From the NCBI RefSeq assembly GCF_001570585.1, contig NZ_BBXF01000003.1, positions 469,353 to 533,352 on the forward strand: 64,000 nt of DNA, given 5' to 3'. This DNA comes from Herbidospora daliensis (GTDB lineage: Bacteria; Actinomycetota; Actinomycetes; Streptosporangiales; Streptosporangiaceae). Of the stretch, positions 27,034-34,740 are shown piece by piece. Below the pieces are notes generated by a model. The model did not search any database. It was not told where the DNA came from and saw only the letters and a list, made by a program, of their open reading frames with translations. Position numbers and translations under genes: made by a program. Position 1 is the stretch's first letter, and each line of letters begins with the position of its first letter.

Positions 27034-28619
27034 CCTCCCTGCGCGGCCGCCTCCTCCTGATCACCTGCGCCCTGCTCGCGGCGGGCCTCCTCCTGAGCGG
27101 CTCCATCGTCGTCGGCCTGCTCCGATCGGGCCTGGTCGACCGGGTCGACACCCAACTCCGCGTCTTCGGCGGCATCATCGCCGTCATCCCACCCGCCCTC
27201 ACCTCCCGCACCCCGGCCGATCGCGCGGCCGGCAACGCCCTGAGCACCAACCTGGACCTGATCAACCGCCTGTACATCGCGGAACTGGGCCCCGACGGCA
27301 AGCCCCTCTCAGAGGTCCACCTCCCACCCGGCCCAGGCGGCCCGCAACTACCGGCCGACCTGAACGATGCCCCCAGACCAGGCGGACTCGGACCGACGGT
27401 TCGCGCTGACGGCGAGCGCAGCTCCGACGACCCCGAGTCGACCGCCCGCAAGTCGGCAGCCCCTAAGCCGACGGTCTCTGAGCCGACGGTCTCTGATCCG
27501 ACCGACCGCGAGGCGGGCGCGGTTACTGAGCGGGCAGGTTGGGGTCAGCCCTTTGAGGCGCGGGATTCCGCGGGTGGGGCCGATTGGCGGGTGCTGGTGG
27601 TGCCGCGTCAGGGGGCCGGGACCTCCGTCGTCGTGGCGGCGTCGTTGGACGCCGTGCAGGCCACCGTCGGGCGGGTGCGGGCCATCTACCTCGTCACCGG
27701 GATCGCGCTGCTGGCGCTGCTCACGCTGGCCGGGTGGTTCGCCATCAGGGCCGGGCTGCGGCCGCTGCGGGACATCGAGGAGACCGCTGCGGCCATCGCC
27801 GCCGGGGAGCTCGGCCGGAGGGTGCCCGACGCGGCGCCCGACACCGAGGTCGGGCGGCTCTCGGATGCGCTCAACGGCATGCTGGGCCAGATCGAGCGGG
27901 CGTTCGCCGCCAGGACCGAGTCGGAGGCGCGGTTGCGGCGGTTCGTCGCCGACGTCGGGCATGAGCTGCGCACGCCGCTCGTCGGCATCAAGGGCTTCTC
28001 CGAGCTCTACCGCATGGGCGGGCTGCCCGAGGTCGCCCCGGCGATGGCCAGGATCGAGAGCGAGGCCGGGCGGCTGGCCCGGCTCGTCGAGGACCTGTTG
28101 CTGCTGGCCCGCCTCGACGAGGGCGGCGACGCGCTGCCGCTCGACCTGGCCCCGATGGACCTGCGCACCCTGGCCGCCGACGCCCGCCTCGACCTGCGCG
28201 CCCTCGCGCCCGGACGACCCGTCGAGCTGACCGGGCCCGACGGCGGGGCGCCCGGCTCGGCTCCGGTGGTCGGCGACGAGGCCCGGCTGCGCCAGGTCGT
28301 GACGAACCTGGTCGGGAACGTGGTCGAGCACACCCCCGACGGCACTCCGGTGCGCATCGGGGTCGGAACCAGGGACGGTGAGGCCGTGCTGGTGATCGAG
28401 GACCACGGCCCGGGCCTCACCCCGGAGGAGGCCGCCCTGGTCTTCGACCGCTTCTCCCGCGCCGACGCCTCCCGCAGCAGGTCGGGACCCGGCGGCGCGG
28501 GCCTCGGCCTGGCCATCGCCCGCTCCCTCGCGGAGGCCCACGGAGGCCGCCTCGACCTGCGGACCGCACCCGGCCAGGGGGCCGCCTTCACCTTGGTCAT
28601 GCCCGGTGCGCCGACCTGA
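27030..28619 (+). CDS. Sensor histidine kinase
   Basis: 529 residues. Membrane helix 1 is near 10-32, a long extracytoplasmic domain runs to about 215, and helix 2 is near 218-238. HAMP follows, then the H box FVADVGHELRTPL (His about 311) and the ATPase lobe with N, DHGPGL and GGAGLGLAI boxes. The sensor domain holds a low-complexity linker where a 15-base unit is repeated (27468-27497, coding PTVSE then PTVSD). The 3' end of the gene is also duplicated downstream. The ligand is unknown. Confidence 0.9.
   Translation: MTSLRGRLLLITCALLAAGLLLSGSIVVGLLRSGLVDRVDTQLRVFGGIIAVIPPALTSRTPADRAAGNALSTNLDLINRLYIAELGPDGKPLSEVHLPPGPGGPQLPADLNDAPRPGGLGPTVRADGERSSDDPESTARKSAAPKPTVSEPTVSDPTDREAGAVTERAGWGQPFEARDSAGGADWRVLVVPRQGAGTSVVVAASLDAVQATVGRVRAIYLVTGIALLALLTLAGWFAIRAGLRPLRDIEETAAAIAAGELGRRVPDAAPDTEVGRLSDALNGMLGQIERAFAARTESEARLRRFVADVGHELRTPLVGIKGFSELYRMGGLPEVAPAMARIESEAGRLARLVEDLLLLARLDEGGDALPLDLAPMDLRTLAADARLDLRALAPGRPVELTGPDGGAPGSAPVVGDEARLRQVVTNLVGNVVEHTPDGTPVRIGVGTRDGEAVLVIEDHGPGLTPEEAALVFDRFSRADASRSRSGPGGAGLGLAIARSLAEAHGGRLDLRTAPGQGAAFTLVMPGAPT
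27468..27497 (+). repeat. Two tandem 15-base units within the sensor domain
   Basis: CCGACGGTCTCTGAG is followed directly by the same unit ending in T instead of G, then a partial third copy. The units code PTVSE and PTVSD in the kinase's exposed linker. Third-position T and A are more frequent here than in neighbouring codons. Confidence 0.7.
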
Positions 28620-28680
28620 GCGGGGATACGCCCGGCCAGGGGACGGCCTTCACTTCGGTGATGTCCGCTGCCAGCCTGAG
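28567..28680 (+). repeat. Degenerate duplication of the kinase 3' end
   Basis: The last 54 bases of the kinase gene (28567-28620) recur 60-62 bases further on (28629-28680). Both copies share CCCGGCCAGGGG near their start, then CCGCCTTCAC versus CGGCCTTCAC, and end in CTGAG. Copy 2 would code a PGQGTAFTSVM-like version of the kinase's PGQGAAFTLVM tail, but is not attached to any gene. It looks like a decayed tandem duplication or a remnant of a lost homologous kinase. Confidence 0.65.
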
Positions 28681-28710
28681 CCCTGATAAGCCCGGCGGCT
28701 CGGTTCGGGG

Positions 28711-29790
28711 TCAGGTCTCCTTTTCGGGGAAGTAGTTCTCCTCGTTCACCCCGAACGTCCATGCCACGCCCTGGCGGGCTCGCTGGACCCACGGCGGCAC
28801 TCGCAGGAAGTAGGTGCGGAAGGTGCCGTCGGGTTCGGCGGTCGAGTTGACCACCTCGACCGTCACCACGTCTTCGTCGTTCGGCAGGGCGATGCGCCAC
28901 AGGATGCCCGTCTCGTCGCGGTGGAGCGGGGTCGCGCCCGACTCGGACAGGTAGCGGTCGAAGCCGAAGTGTTCCAGCATGACCCGGCGCAGCTCGGCGT
29001 TCTCCTCGTTGCGGATGCGCTCGGGGGTCAGGTTCGCCATCGACGCGACGAAGCCCTCGGGCACCGGCATGCCGTGCCAGGCCTCCAGTGCGAAGCCGTC
29101 GGGGAAGACCAGCGCGGGGCCGTCGGAGCGGTGGAGGCGGCCCGCCTCGTCGAGGTGGAGCTCGGCGGGGCGTTCGCAGACGATGGCCACCTCGGCGTAG
29201 GGGAACCACCAGCCCGCGTGGCGGGACACCCGGGTCAGCCCGGCCAGGCCGGGGGCGTCGGCGAAGGCCGACAACCAGGCGGCGTCGTGCTGGCCGAGCA
29301 CGGCGTCGAGGGCGGCCTGGCGCAGCAGGTCGCCGGCCTCCTCGCCGCCGAGCACCGACAGGCCGCGGCGGATCTCCTGGACGACCGTGTTCACCCTCGG
29401 CCAGAGCAGCGCGCCGGTCGACTCCCACACCCGGGCCCAGCCGGCCCCGCCGGTCTCGCGCAGCATGTCGGCGCGGGCCCACTCCCAGGGCTGGGTGCGC
29501 ACCTCTTCACGTACAGAGTGACCGAGCGGCTGGGCCAGCAACGGGGCGGCCGACAGGATCAGCGAGCCGAGGCCGGCCTTGTTCAGCGCGTCGACGGCGG
29601 CCTCGCCGCCGTGGTGGATGGCGGCGGCCGCGGCGGCGACGACCGGCGACCCGGCCCACAGGATCACCGAGGGCGCGGCCAGGCCGGCGGCGGCGTAGGC
29701 TTCGCGGACGCCCGCCTCGGCCTCGGCCCGGTCGCCGGGGCCGGTCGTGAAGGCGACGTCGGCCCAGGTCATGGTGGTCTCGATGCTCAT
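28711..29790 (-). CDS. DUF6745-like protein of unknown function
   Basis: 359 residues. The first half is helical, with repeated Ala-rich segments. The second half has a beta region with LHRSDGPALVFPDGFALEAW then HGMPVPEGFV, a repeat-like HG motif seen in DUF6745 proteins. No enzyme motif or export signal is visible. The ATG overlaps the stop of the upstream 100-residue gene by one base (TGATG). This two-gene pairing suggests a joint function that I cannot name. Confidence 0.55.
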   Translation of the reverse strand: MSIETTMTWADVAFTTGPGDRAEAEAGVREAYAAAGLAAPSVILWAGSPVVAAAAAAIHHGGEAAVDALNKAGLGSLILSAAPLLAQPLGHSVREEVRTQPWEWARADMLRETGGAGWARVWESTGALLWPRVNTVVQEIRRGLSVLGGEEAGDLLRQAALDAVLGQHDAAWLSAFADAPGLAGLTRVSRHAGWWFPYAEVAIVCERPAELHLDEAGRLHRSDGPALVFPDGFALEAWHGMPVPEGFVASMANLTPERIRNEENAELRRVMLEHFGFDRYLSESGATPLHRDETGILWRIALPNDEDVVTVEVVNSTAEPDGTFRTYFLRVPPWVQRARQGVAWTFGVNEENYFPEKET

Positions 29791-30092
29791 CAGTCGGCCA
29801 CCACCCGGAACGAACCCGGCACGTATTCACGCTGACGGATGATCCGGAACCAGCCCTTGGGCAGCGGGATCGTGGCGTGCTCCTCGTGGACCAGCCGGCC
29901 GCCCTCGGGCAGGTGGAGGTAGCCGGGGTAGAGGGTGCCGGGGCCGTGGAGCGCGTGGGCGTGGCCGGTGGCCTCGCCCAGGGCCAGCACGATGCGGCCC
30001 TTGTGGTCACGCGGTTCGGAGACGAGACCGGGAGGCACCGACGCCTCGGGGACCGGCATGATCAGGATGTCACCCTGTCGGTACATGACCAA
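29790..30092 (-). CDS. Small conserved protein paired with the DUF6745-like gene
   Basis: 100 residues and mostly beta. Notable segments are YRQGDILIMPV, LALGEATGHAHAL and LVHEEHATIPLPKGWFRIIR. The three histidines of GHAHAL...HEEHA could bind a metal, but this is only suggested by their clustering. There is no signal peptide. A family name is not known to me. It lies between the LysR gene and the DUF6745-like gene on the same strand. Confidence 0.65.
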   Translation of the reverse strand: MVMYRQGDILIMPVPEASVPPGLVSEPRDHKGRIVLALGEATGHAHALHGPGTLYPGYLHLPEGGRLVHEEHATIPLPKGWFRIIRQREYVPGSFRVVAD

Positions 30093-30114
30093 CCTTCCGT
30101 GTTCGGGGGGTTGA

Positions 30115-30978
30115 TCAGAAACTATCGACGGCCACCGACATTTCCCGGGCCGCGGCCGCGAAGTCGGCGATCAGCGGGCTGCGGCGGCCGGAGCTCCAGG
30201 CCAGGCACACCTGGTTCGGCGCGAGGTCGGTCACCGGGACGTACCCGACGTCGGGCCGGGTGTAGAAGAGCGCCGCCGACAGCGGCAGGATGACGACGCC
30301 GTGACCGGCGGCGACGTGTTCGAGCTTCTCCTCCACGGCGCGGAACCGCACCTCGGGGTCGCGCCGCGAGGTGACGTCGCGCCACTCGGGGACGGCGTCG
30401 GGGTTCTGCAGCAGCCGCTCGCCGGCCAGGTCGGCGACGCCCACGGCGTCCTTGCCCGCCAGGGCGTGGCCGGCGGGCAGCACGGCGACGCGCGGCTCGC
30501 TCCACAACGGCACGACGCGCAGGCCGCGCCGGTCGATCGGCAGGCGGACGTAGCCGACGTCGACCCGGCCGTCGTGGATGGTGGCGGTCTGGTCGTCCCA
30601 GGTCGTGCGCACCACCTCCACCGTGAGCTCGGGGTGGCGCTCGCCGAACGCCCGCACCGCCGGGGTGACGATCAGGCCGGGCATGAACCCGACCGTGAAC
30701 ACGCCGCCGCCCCGGGCCGCGCGGGCGACGCGGCGGCGCAGGCCCTCGGCCGAGGCGAGCAGCGGGCGGGCGTCGGCCAGCAGCTGCTCGCCGGCTGGGG
30801 TCAGCTCGGTCGCGCGTTTGCTGCGGACGAACAGCTGGGCCCGCAGCTCCTCCTCCAGCGCCCGGATCTGGCGCGACAACACCGGCTGGGCGATGTGCAG
30901 GGCCTCGGCGGCGCGGCCGAAGTGGAGCCGCTCGGCCACCGCGACGAAGTAGCGCAGCTTCCGCAGGTCGACGTCCAC
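30115..30978 (-). CDS. LysR-family transcriptional regulator
   Basis: 287 residues. The N-terminal winged helix is canonical: LRKLRYFVAVAERLHFGRAA then LHIAQPVLSRQIRALEEELR. The effector domain begins near residue 90 (FTVGFMPGLIVTPAVRAF). It is divergent from the SDR gene at 31104, the usual LysR arrangement, so it probably controls the five-gene catabolic set to its right. A T-N11-A dyad lies between the two genes at 31030-31048. Confidence 0.93.
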   Translation of the reverse strand: MDVDLRKLRYFVAVAERLHFGRAAEALHIAQPVLSRQIRALEEELRAQLFVRSKRATELTPAGEQLLADARPLLASAEGLRRRVARAARGGGVFTVGFMPGLIVTPAVRAFGERHPELTVEVVRTTWDDQTATIHDGRVDVGYVRLPIDRRGLRVVPLWSEPRVAVLPAGHALAGKDAVGVADLAGERLLQNPDAVPEWRDVTSRRDPEVRFRAVEEKLEHVAAGHGVVILPLSAALFYTRPDVGYVPVTDLAPNQVCLAWSSGRRSPLIADFAAAAREMSVAVDSF

Positions 30979-31029
30979 CAGCGCCTCCTCCCGCTCGTGA
31001 TGCCCTCAGGGTATTGCAGAGCACAAACG

Positions 31030-31048
31030 AGGTCTTGGACGCAGACCT
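31030..31048. promoter_or_regulatory. LysR-type T-N11-A dyad
   Basis: AGGTCT (31030-31035) and AGACCT (31043-31048) are perfect 6-base arms 7 bases apart and contain the T-N11-A core that LysR regulators recognise. It sits between the divergent lysR-like and SDR genes, 51 bases from the lysR start and 55 from the SDR start. Confidence 0.6.
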
Positions 31049-31103
31049 TCCGGCGCAGCCATCGTGGAGGGGTCGGCGGAGCCTTCGTACAGGAGCGGAA
31101 AAA

Positions 31104-31823
31104 ATGGATCTTCAGGGGAAACGGGTCGTCGTGCTCGGCGGCACCTCGGGAATCGGGCTGGCCACGGCCCAGGCGGCGGCGCGGCAGGGGGCCGTGGTGA
31201 CGGTCGCCTCCCGCCGCCGGGCGAGCGTCGACCACGCGCTCGCGCGGCTGCCGGAAGGGGCGGCGGGACGGGTCGCCGATCTCACCGACCCGGCGGCGGT
31301 GGGCGCGGTCCTCGCAGGGGCGGGCCCGATCGACCATCTCGTCTACACCGCCGGGGAGCCGCTGGCATTGATGCCGGTCGGCGGCCTCGACCTCGACGCG
31401 GCCCGCGACTTCTTCGCCGTCCGCTACTTCGGGGTCCTGGGCGCGGTGCGGGCCGCGCTGCCCCATCTGGCCGGGAACGGGTCGATCACGCTGACGACCG
31501 GGACCGCCAAGGACCGGCCGGGGCCGGGGTGGTCGGTGGCGGCGAGCATCTGCGGGGCGATGGAGTCGCTGACCCGGGCGCTGGCCGTCGAGCTCGCGCC
31601 GATCAGGGTCAACGCGGTGGCCCCCGGGTTCGTGCGCTCGCCCCTGTGGGCCGGGATGGGGGAGGAGGCCCGCGAGCGCATGTACGCCGAGGCCGGGGCC
31701 GTGATCCCGGTGGGCCGGGTGGGCGAGGTCGAGGACGTGGCGCGGGCGTACCTGTTCCTGATGACCGAGCCGTTCGCCAGCGGGACCGTGCTGACCGTGG
31801 ACGGGGGCCACGTGCTCGTCTAG
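31104..31823 (+). CDS. SDR-family oxidoreductase
   Basis: 239 residues of classical SDR type. The cofactor loop is VVVLGGTSGIGLA. In place of the usual NAG the protein has YTAGEP near 80. The active-site region is unusual: where Tyr-x-x-x-Lys is expected, the helix reads SVAASICGAMESL, without that pair. The C-terminus (RVNAVAPGFVRSPL, then FLMTEPFASGTVLTVDGG) is standard. The catalytic residues may therefore differ. ATG 31104 follows AGGAG. It leads the catabolic set and is likely under the divergent LysR. Confidence 0.8.
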   Translation: MDLQGKRVVVLGGTSGIGLATAQAAARQGAVVTVASRRRASVDHALARLPEGAAGRVADLTDPAAVGAVLAGAGPIDHLVYTAGEPLALMPVGGLDLDAARDFFAVRYFGVLGAVRAALPHLAGNGSITLTTGTAKDRPGPGWSVAASICGAMESLTRALAVELAPIRVNAVAPGFVRSPLWAGMGEEARERMYAEAGAVIPVGRVGEVEDVARAYLFLMTEPFASGTVLTVDGGHVLV

Positions 31824-31849
31824 CCCAAATCCGACAAAAGGTGTGTGTG

Positions 31850-33673
31850 ATGACAAATCGGATGGGTACGGCCGGGCTCATGACGCAGACCGTCGGTGAC
31901 TACGTGGTACGACGCCTGCAGGAATGGGGCGTACAGCAGGTCTTCGCCTATCCGGGCGACGGGATCAACGGCATCCTCGCGGCCCTGGGCCGGGCCGACG
32001 ACGTGCCCCGGTTCGTGCAGAGCCGGCACGAGGAGATGTCCGCCTTCGCGGCCGTCGGCTACGCCAAGTTCAGCGGCCGGTTCGGGGTGTGCATGGCCAC
32101 CTCGGGCCCGGGGGCGATCCACCTGCTGAACGGCCTCTACGACGCCAAGCTCGACCACGTGCCGGTGGTGGCGATCGTCGGCCAGACCGCCCGGAGTGCC
32201 ATGGGCGGCAGCTACCAGCAGGAGGTCGACCTCCAGGCGTTGTTCAAGGACGTCGCCTCGGAGTACCTCGTCGAGGTCAACGTGGCCGAGCAGCTGCCGA
32301 ACGCGCTCGACCGGGCGATCAGGACCGCCGAGGCGTCCCGCGCGCCGACGGCGGTGATCATCCCGTCGGACCTCCAGGAGGAGGAGTACGCCCCGCCCGA
32401 GCACGCCTTCAAGATGGTGCCCTCCAGCCCGCCCGGCACGGTGTGGGCGCGGTCGGTGGCCGCCGAGGCCGACCTCGAGCGGGCCGCCGAGGTGCTCAAC
32501 GCGGGGGAGAGGCTCGCCGTCCTGGTCGGGCAGGGGGCCCGGGGCGCGGCCGAGGAGGTGCGGCGGCTCGCCGACCTCACCGGGGCGGGGGTGGCCAAGG
32601 CGCTGCTCGGCAAGGACGTGCTGCCCGACGACCTCCCCTACGTGACGGGCTCGATCGGGCTGCTCGGCACCCGGCCCAGCTACGAGATGATGCGCGACTG
32701 CGACACCCTGCTGATCGTGGGCTCCAACTTTCCGTACACCCAGTTCCTCCCCGAGTTCGGGCAGGCCAGGGCCGTGCAGATCGACGTCGACGGCCGGTTC
32801 ATCGGCATGCGCTACCCCACCGAGGTCAACCTGATCGGCGACGCCGCCGCCACGCTCGGCGCGCTGCTCCCGATGGTGCGGCCCAAGGTCGGCAGCGAGT
32901 GGCGCGAGACCATCGAGCGCAACGTCGCCCGCTGGTGGGACGTCATGGAGCGCGAGGCCGAGGTGAGCGCCAAGCCGGTCAACCCGATGCTGATCGTCTC
33001 GGAGTTGTCCCGGCGCATCCCCGGCGACGCGATCGTGACGGCCGACTCGGGCTCGTCCACCAACTGGTACGCCCGCAACCTGCGCATGCGCGAGGGCATG
33101 CGGGGTTCGCTCTCCGGCACGCTGGCCACGATGGGCCCCGGCGTGCCCTACGCCATCGGCGCGAAGTTCGCCCATCCGGGCCGGCCGGTGGTCGCCCTGG
33201 TGGGCGACGGGGCGATGCAGATGAACGGCCTGGCCGAACTGATCACCATCGCCCGCTACCACCACCTGTGGAGCGACCCGCGCCTGGTCGTCTGCGTCTT
33301 CCACAACAACGACCTCAACCAGGTCACCTGGGAGCTGCGGGCCATGGGCGGCGCCCCGAAGTTCGAGGCGTCGCAGAGCCTGCCCGACGTCGACTACGCC
33401 GGGTTCGCCCGCTCCCTCGGCCTGGAGGGCGTCACGGTGGCCGAGCCCGAGACGCTTGGGCGGGCCTGGGATCGCGCGTTCGCGGCGGGCGTGCCGACCG
33501 TGCTCGACGTGCACTGCGACCCGGAGGTGCCGCCGATCCCGCCGCACGCGACCTTCGACCAGGTCAAGTCGGTGAGCGAGGCCGTCGTCAAGGGCGACCC
33601 CAGCGCCTTCCACCTGATGGCCCAAGGGGTGAAGACCAAGGCACAGGAGTTCCTCCGGTGGCCGCACGACTGA
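31850..33673 (+). CDS. Thiamine-diphosphate-dependent enzyme (PoxB/acetolactate-synthase-like)
   Basis: 607 residues with the three ThDP domains. The catalytic Glu is in SRHEEM near residue 62, the Mg-ThDP motif begins GDGAMQMNGL near 452 and ends at FHNNDLNQ, and the middle domain may bind FAD or nucleotide. It resembles pyruvate oxidase-type 'thiamine pyrophosphate-requiring' proteins. ATG 31850 is listed; ATG 31880 (MTQTVGDYVV) starts where most relatives do. It probably acts on a 2-oxo acid in the pathway made by its neighbours. Its end overlaps the next gene by 16 bases. Confidence 0.85.
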   Translation: MTNRMGTAGLMTQTVGDYVVRRLQEWGVQQVFAYPGDGINGILAALGRADDVPRFVQSRHEEMSAFAAVGYAKFSGRFGVCMATSGPGAIHLLNGLYDAKLDHVPVVAIVGQTARSAMGGSYQQEVDLQALFKDVASEYLVEVNVAEQLPNALDRAIRTAEASRAPTAVIIPSDLQEEEYAPPEHAFKMVPSSPPGTVWARSVAAEADLERAAEVLNAGERLAVLVGQGARGAAEEVRRLADLTGAGVAKALLGKDVLPDDLPYVTGSIGLLGTRPSYEMMRDCDTLLIVGSNFPYTQFLPEFGQARAVQIDVDGRFIGMRYPTEVNLIGDAAATLGALLPMVRPKVGSEWRETIERNVARWWDVMEREAEVSAKPVNPMLIVSELSRRIPGDAIVTADSGSSTNWYARNLRMREGMRGSLSGTLATMGPGVPYAIGAKFAHPGRPVVALVGDGAMQMNGLAELITIARYHHLWSDPRLVVCVFHNNDLNQVTWELRAMGGAPKFEASQSLPDVDYAGFARSLGLEGVTVAEPETLGRAWDRAFAAGVPTVLDVHCDPEVPPIPPHATFDQVKSVSEAVVKGDPSAFHLMAQGVKTKAQEFLRWPHD

Positions 33674-34740
33674 TCGACCGGGTCGCCGCGCGGGCCTGCC
33701 GGGTGCCGACGCAGGAGCCGGAGACCGACGGCACCCTCGGCTGGGACGCCACCACCGTCGTCGTGGTCCACGTCGAGGCGTCCGGGGTGACCGGGCTCGG
33801 CTGGACCTACGCCGACGCGGCGTGCGTGCCGCTGGTCGAGGGCGTGCTGGCCGGGGCGGTGACCGGGGAACCGGTGCTCGACGTGCCGGCCCGCTGGGCG
33901 GCCATGCGGCACGCCGTGCGGAACCTGGGGCGGCCGGGGCTGGTGTCGTGCGCGATCTCGGCGGTGGACATCGCCCTGTGGGACGCGGCGGCGCGCACGT
34001 GCGGGCTGCCGCTGTGCCGCCTGCTCGGCCGGGTGCGCGCGTCGGTGCCCGTGTACGCCAGCGGCGGCTTCACCTCGATGAGCGAGGACGGCCTGCGCGA
34101 CTGGGCCCGCGCGTCGGTGCGCCGCACCCCCCGGCTGAAGATCAAGATCGGCGCCGACCTCGACCGGGTGGCGCTCACCCGCGCCGCCGTCGGCGCGGGC
34201 GCGGAGGTGTACGTGGACGCCAACGGCGCCTACACCGTCGGCGAGGCCCGCCGCGTCGCCGCCCGGCTCGCCGACTGGGACGTGACCTGGTTCGAGGAGC
34301 CCGTCTCCAGCGACGACCTCCCGGGCCTCGCGCGGGTGCGCGCGGTCAGCCGGGCCGACGTCGCGGCCGGGGAGTACGGCTACGACCTGCCCTACTTCGC
34401 CCGCATGACCGAGGTCGTCGACTGCCTGCAGATCGACGTGACCCGCTGCGGCGGCTACACCGAGTTCGCCCGCGCCGCCGCGCTGGCCGCCGCCGCCAAC
34501 CGCGACGTGTCGGCCCACTGCGCCAACTCCCTCTCGGCGCACGCCGGCGCCGCGACCCCGAACCTGCGGCACCTCGAATGGTTCGCCGACCACGAGCGTG
34601 TCGAGAACCTGCTCTTCGACGGGTGCCTGGCACCCGCCGACGGCGTCGTCACCCCGCCGGTCTCGGTCGCCGGCCACGGCATGTCCGTCCGGGAGGACGC
34701 CGCCCGGCGCTACGCGGTCGAACCCGGAGGAGAGCCATGA
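33658..34740 (+). CDS. Enolase-superfamily enzyme (mandelate racemase/muconate lactonising type)
   Basis: 360 residues. The barrel has the KxK base LKIKIG near 161, metal ligands in VDANGAY (near 187), WFEEPV (near 212) and AAGEYGYD (near 238), and a late His in SAHCANSL. These fit MLE- or MR-group enzymes that take a proton from carbon next to a carboxylate. The substrate may be an acid sugar. The start is the GTG at 33658, with AGGAG 9 bases upstream inside the ThDP gene. An ATGA overlap joins it to the next gene. Confidence 0.83.
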   Translation: MAARLIDRVAARACRVPTQEPETDGTLGWDATTVVVVHVEASGVTGLGWTYADAACVPLVEGVLAGAVTGEPVLDVPARWAAMRHAVRNLGRPGLVSCAISAVDIALWDAAARTCGLPLCRLLGRVRASVPVYASGGFTSMSEDGLRDWARASVRRTPRLKIKIGADLDRVALTRAAVGAGAEVYVDANGAYTVGEARRVAARLADWDVTWFEEPVSSDDLPGLARVRAVSRADVAAGEYGYDLPYFARMTEVVDCLQIDVTRCGGYTEFARAAALAAAANRDVSAHCANSLSAHAGAATPNLRHLEWFADHERVENLLFDGCLAPADGVVTPPVSVAGHGMSVREDAARRYAVEPGGEP

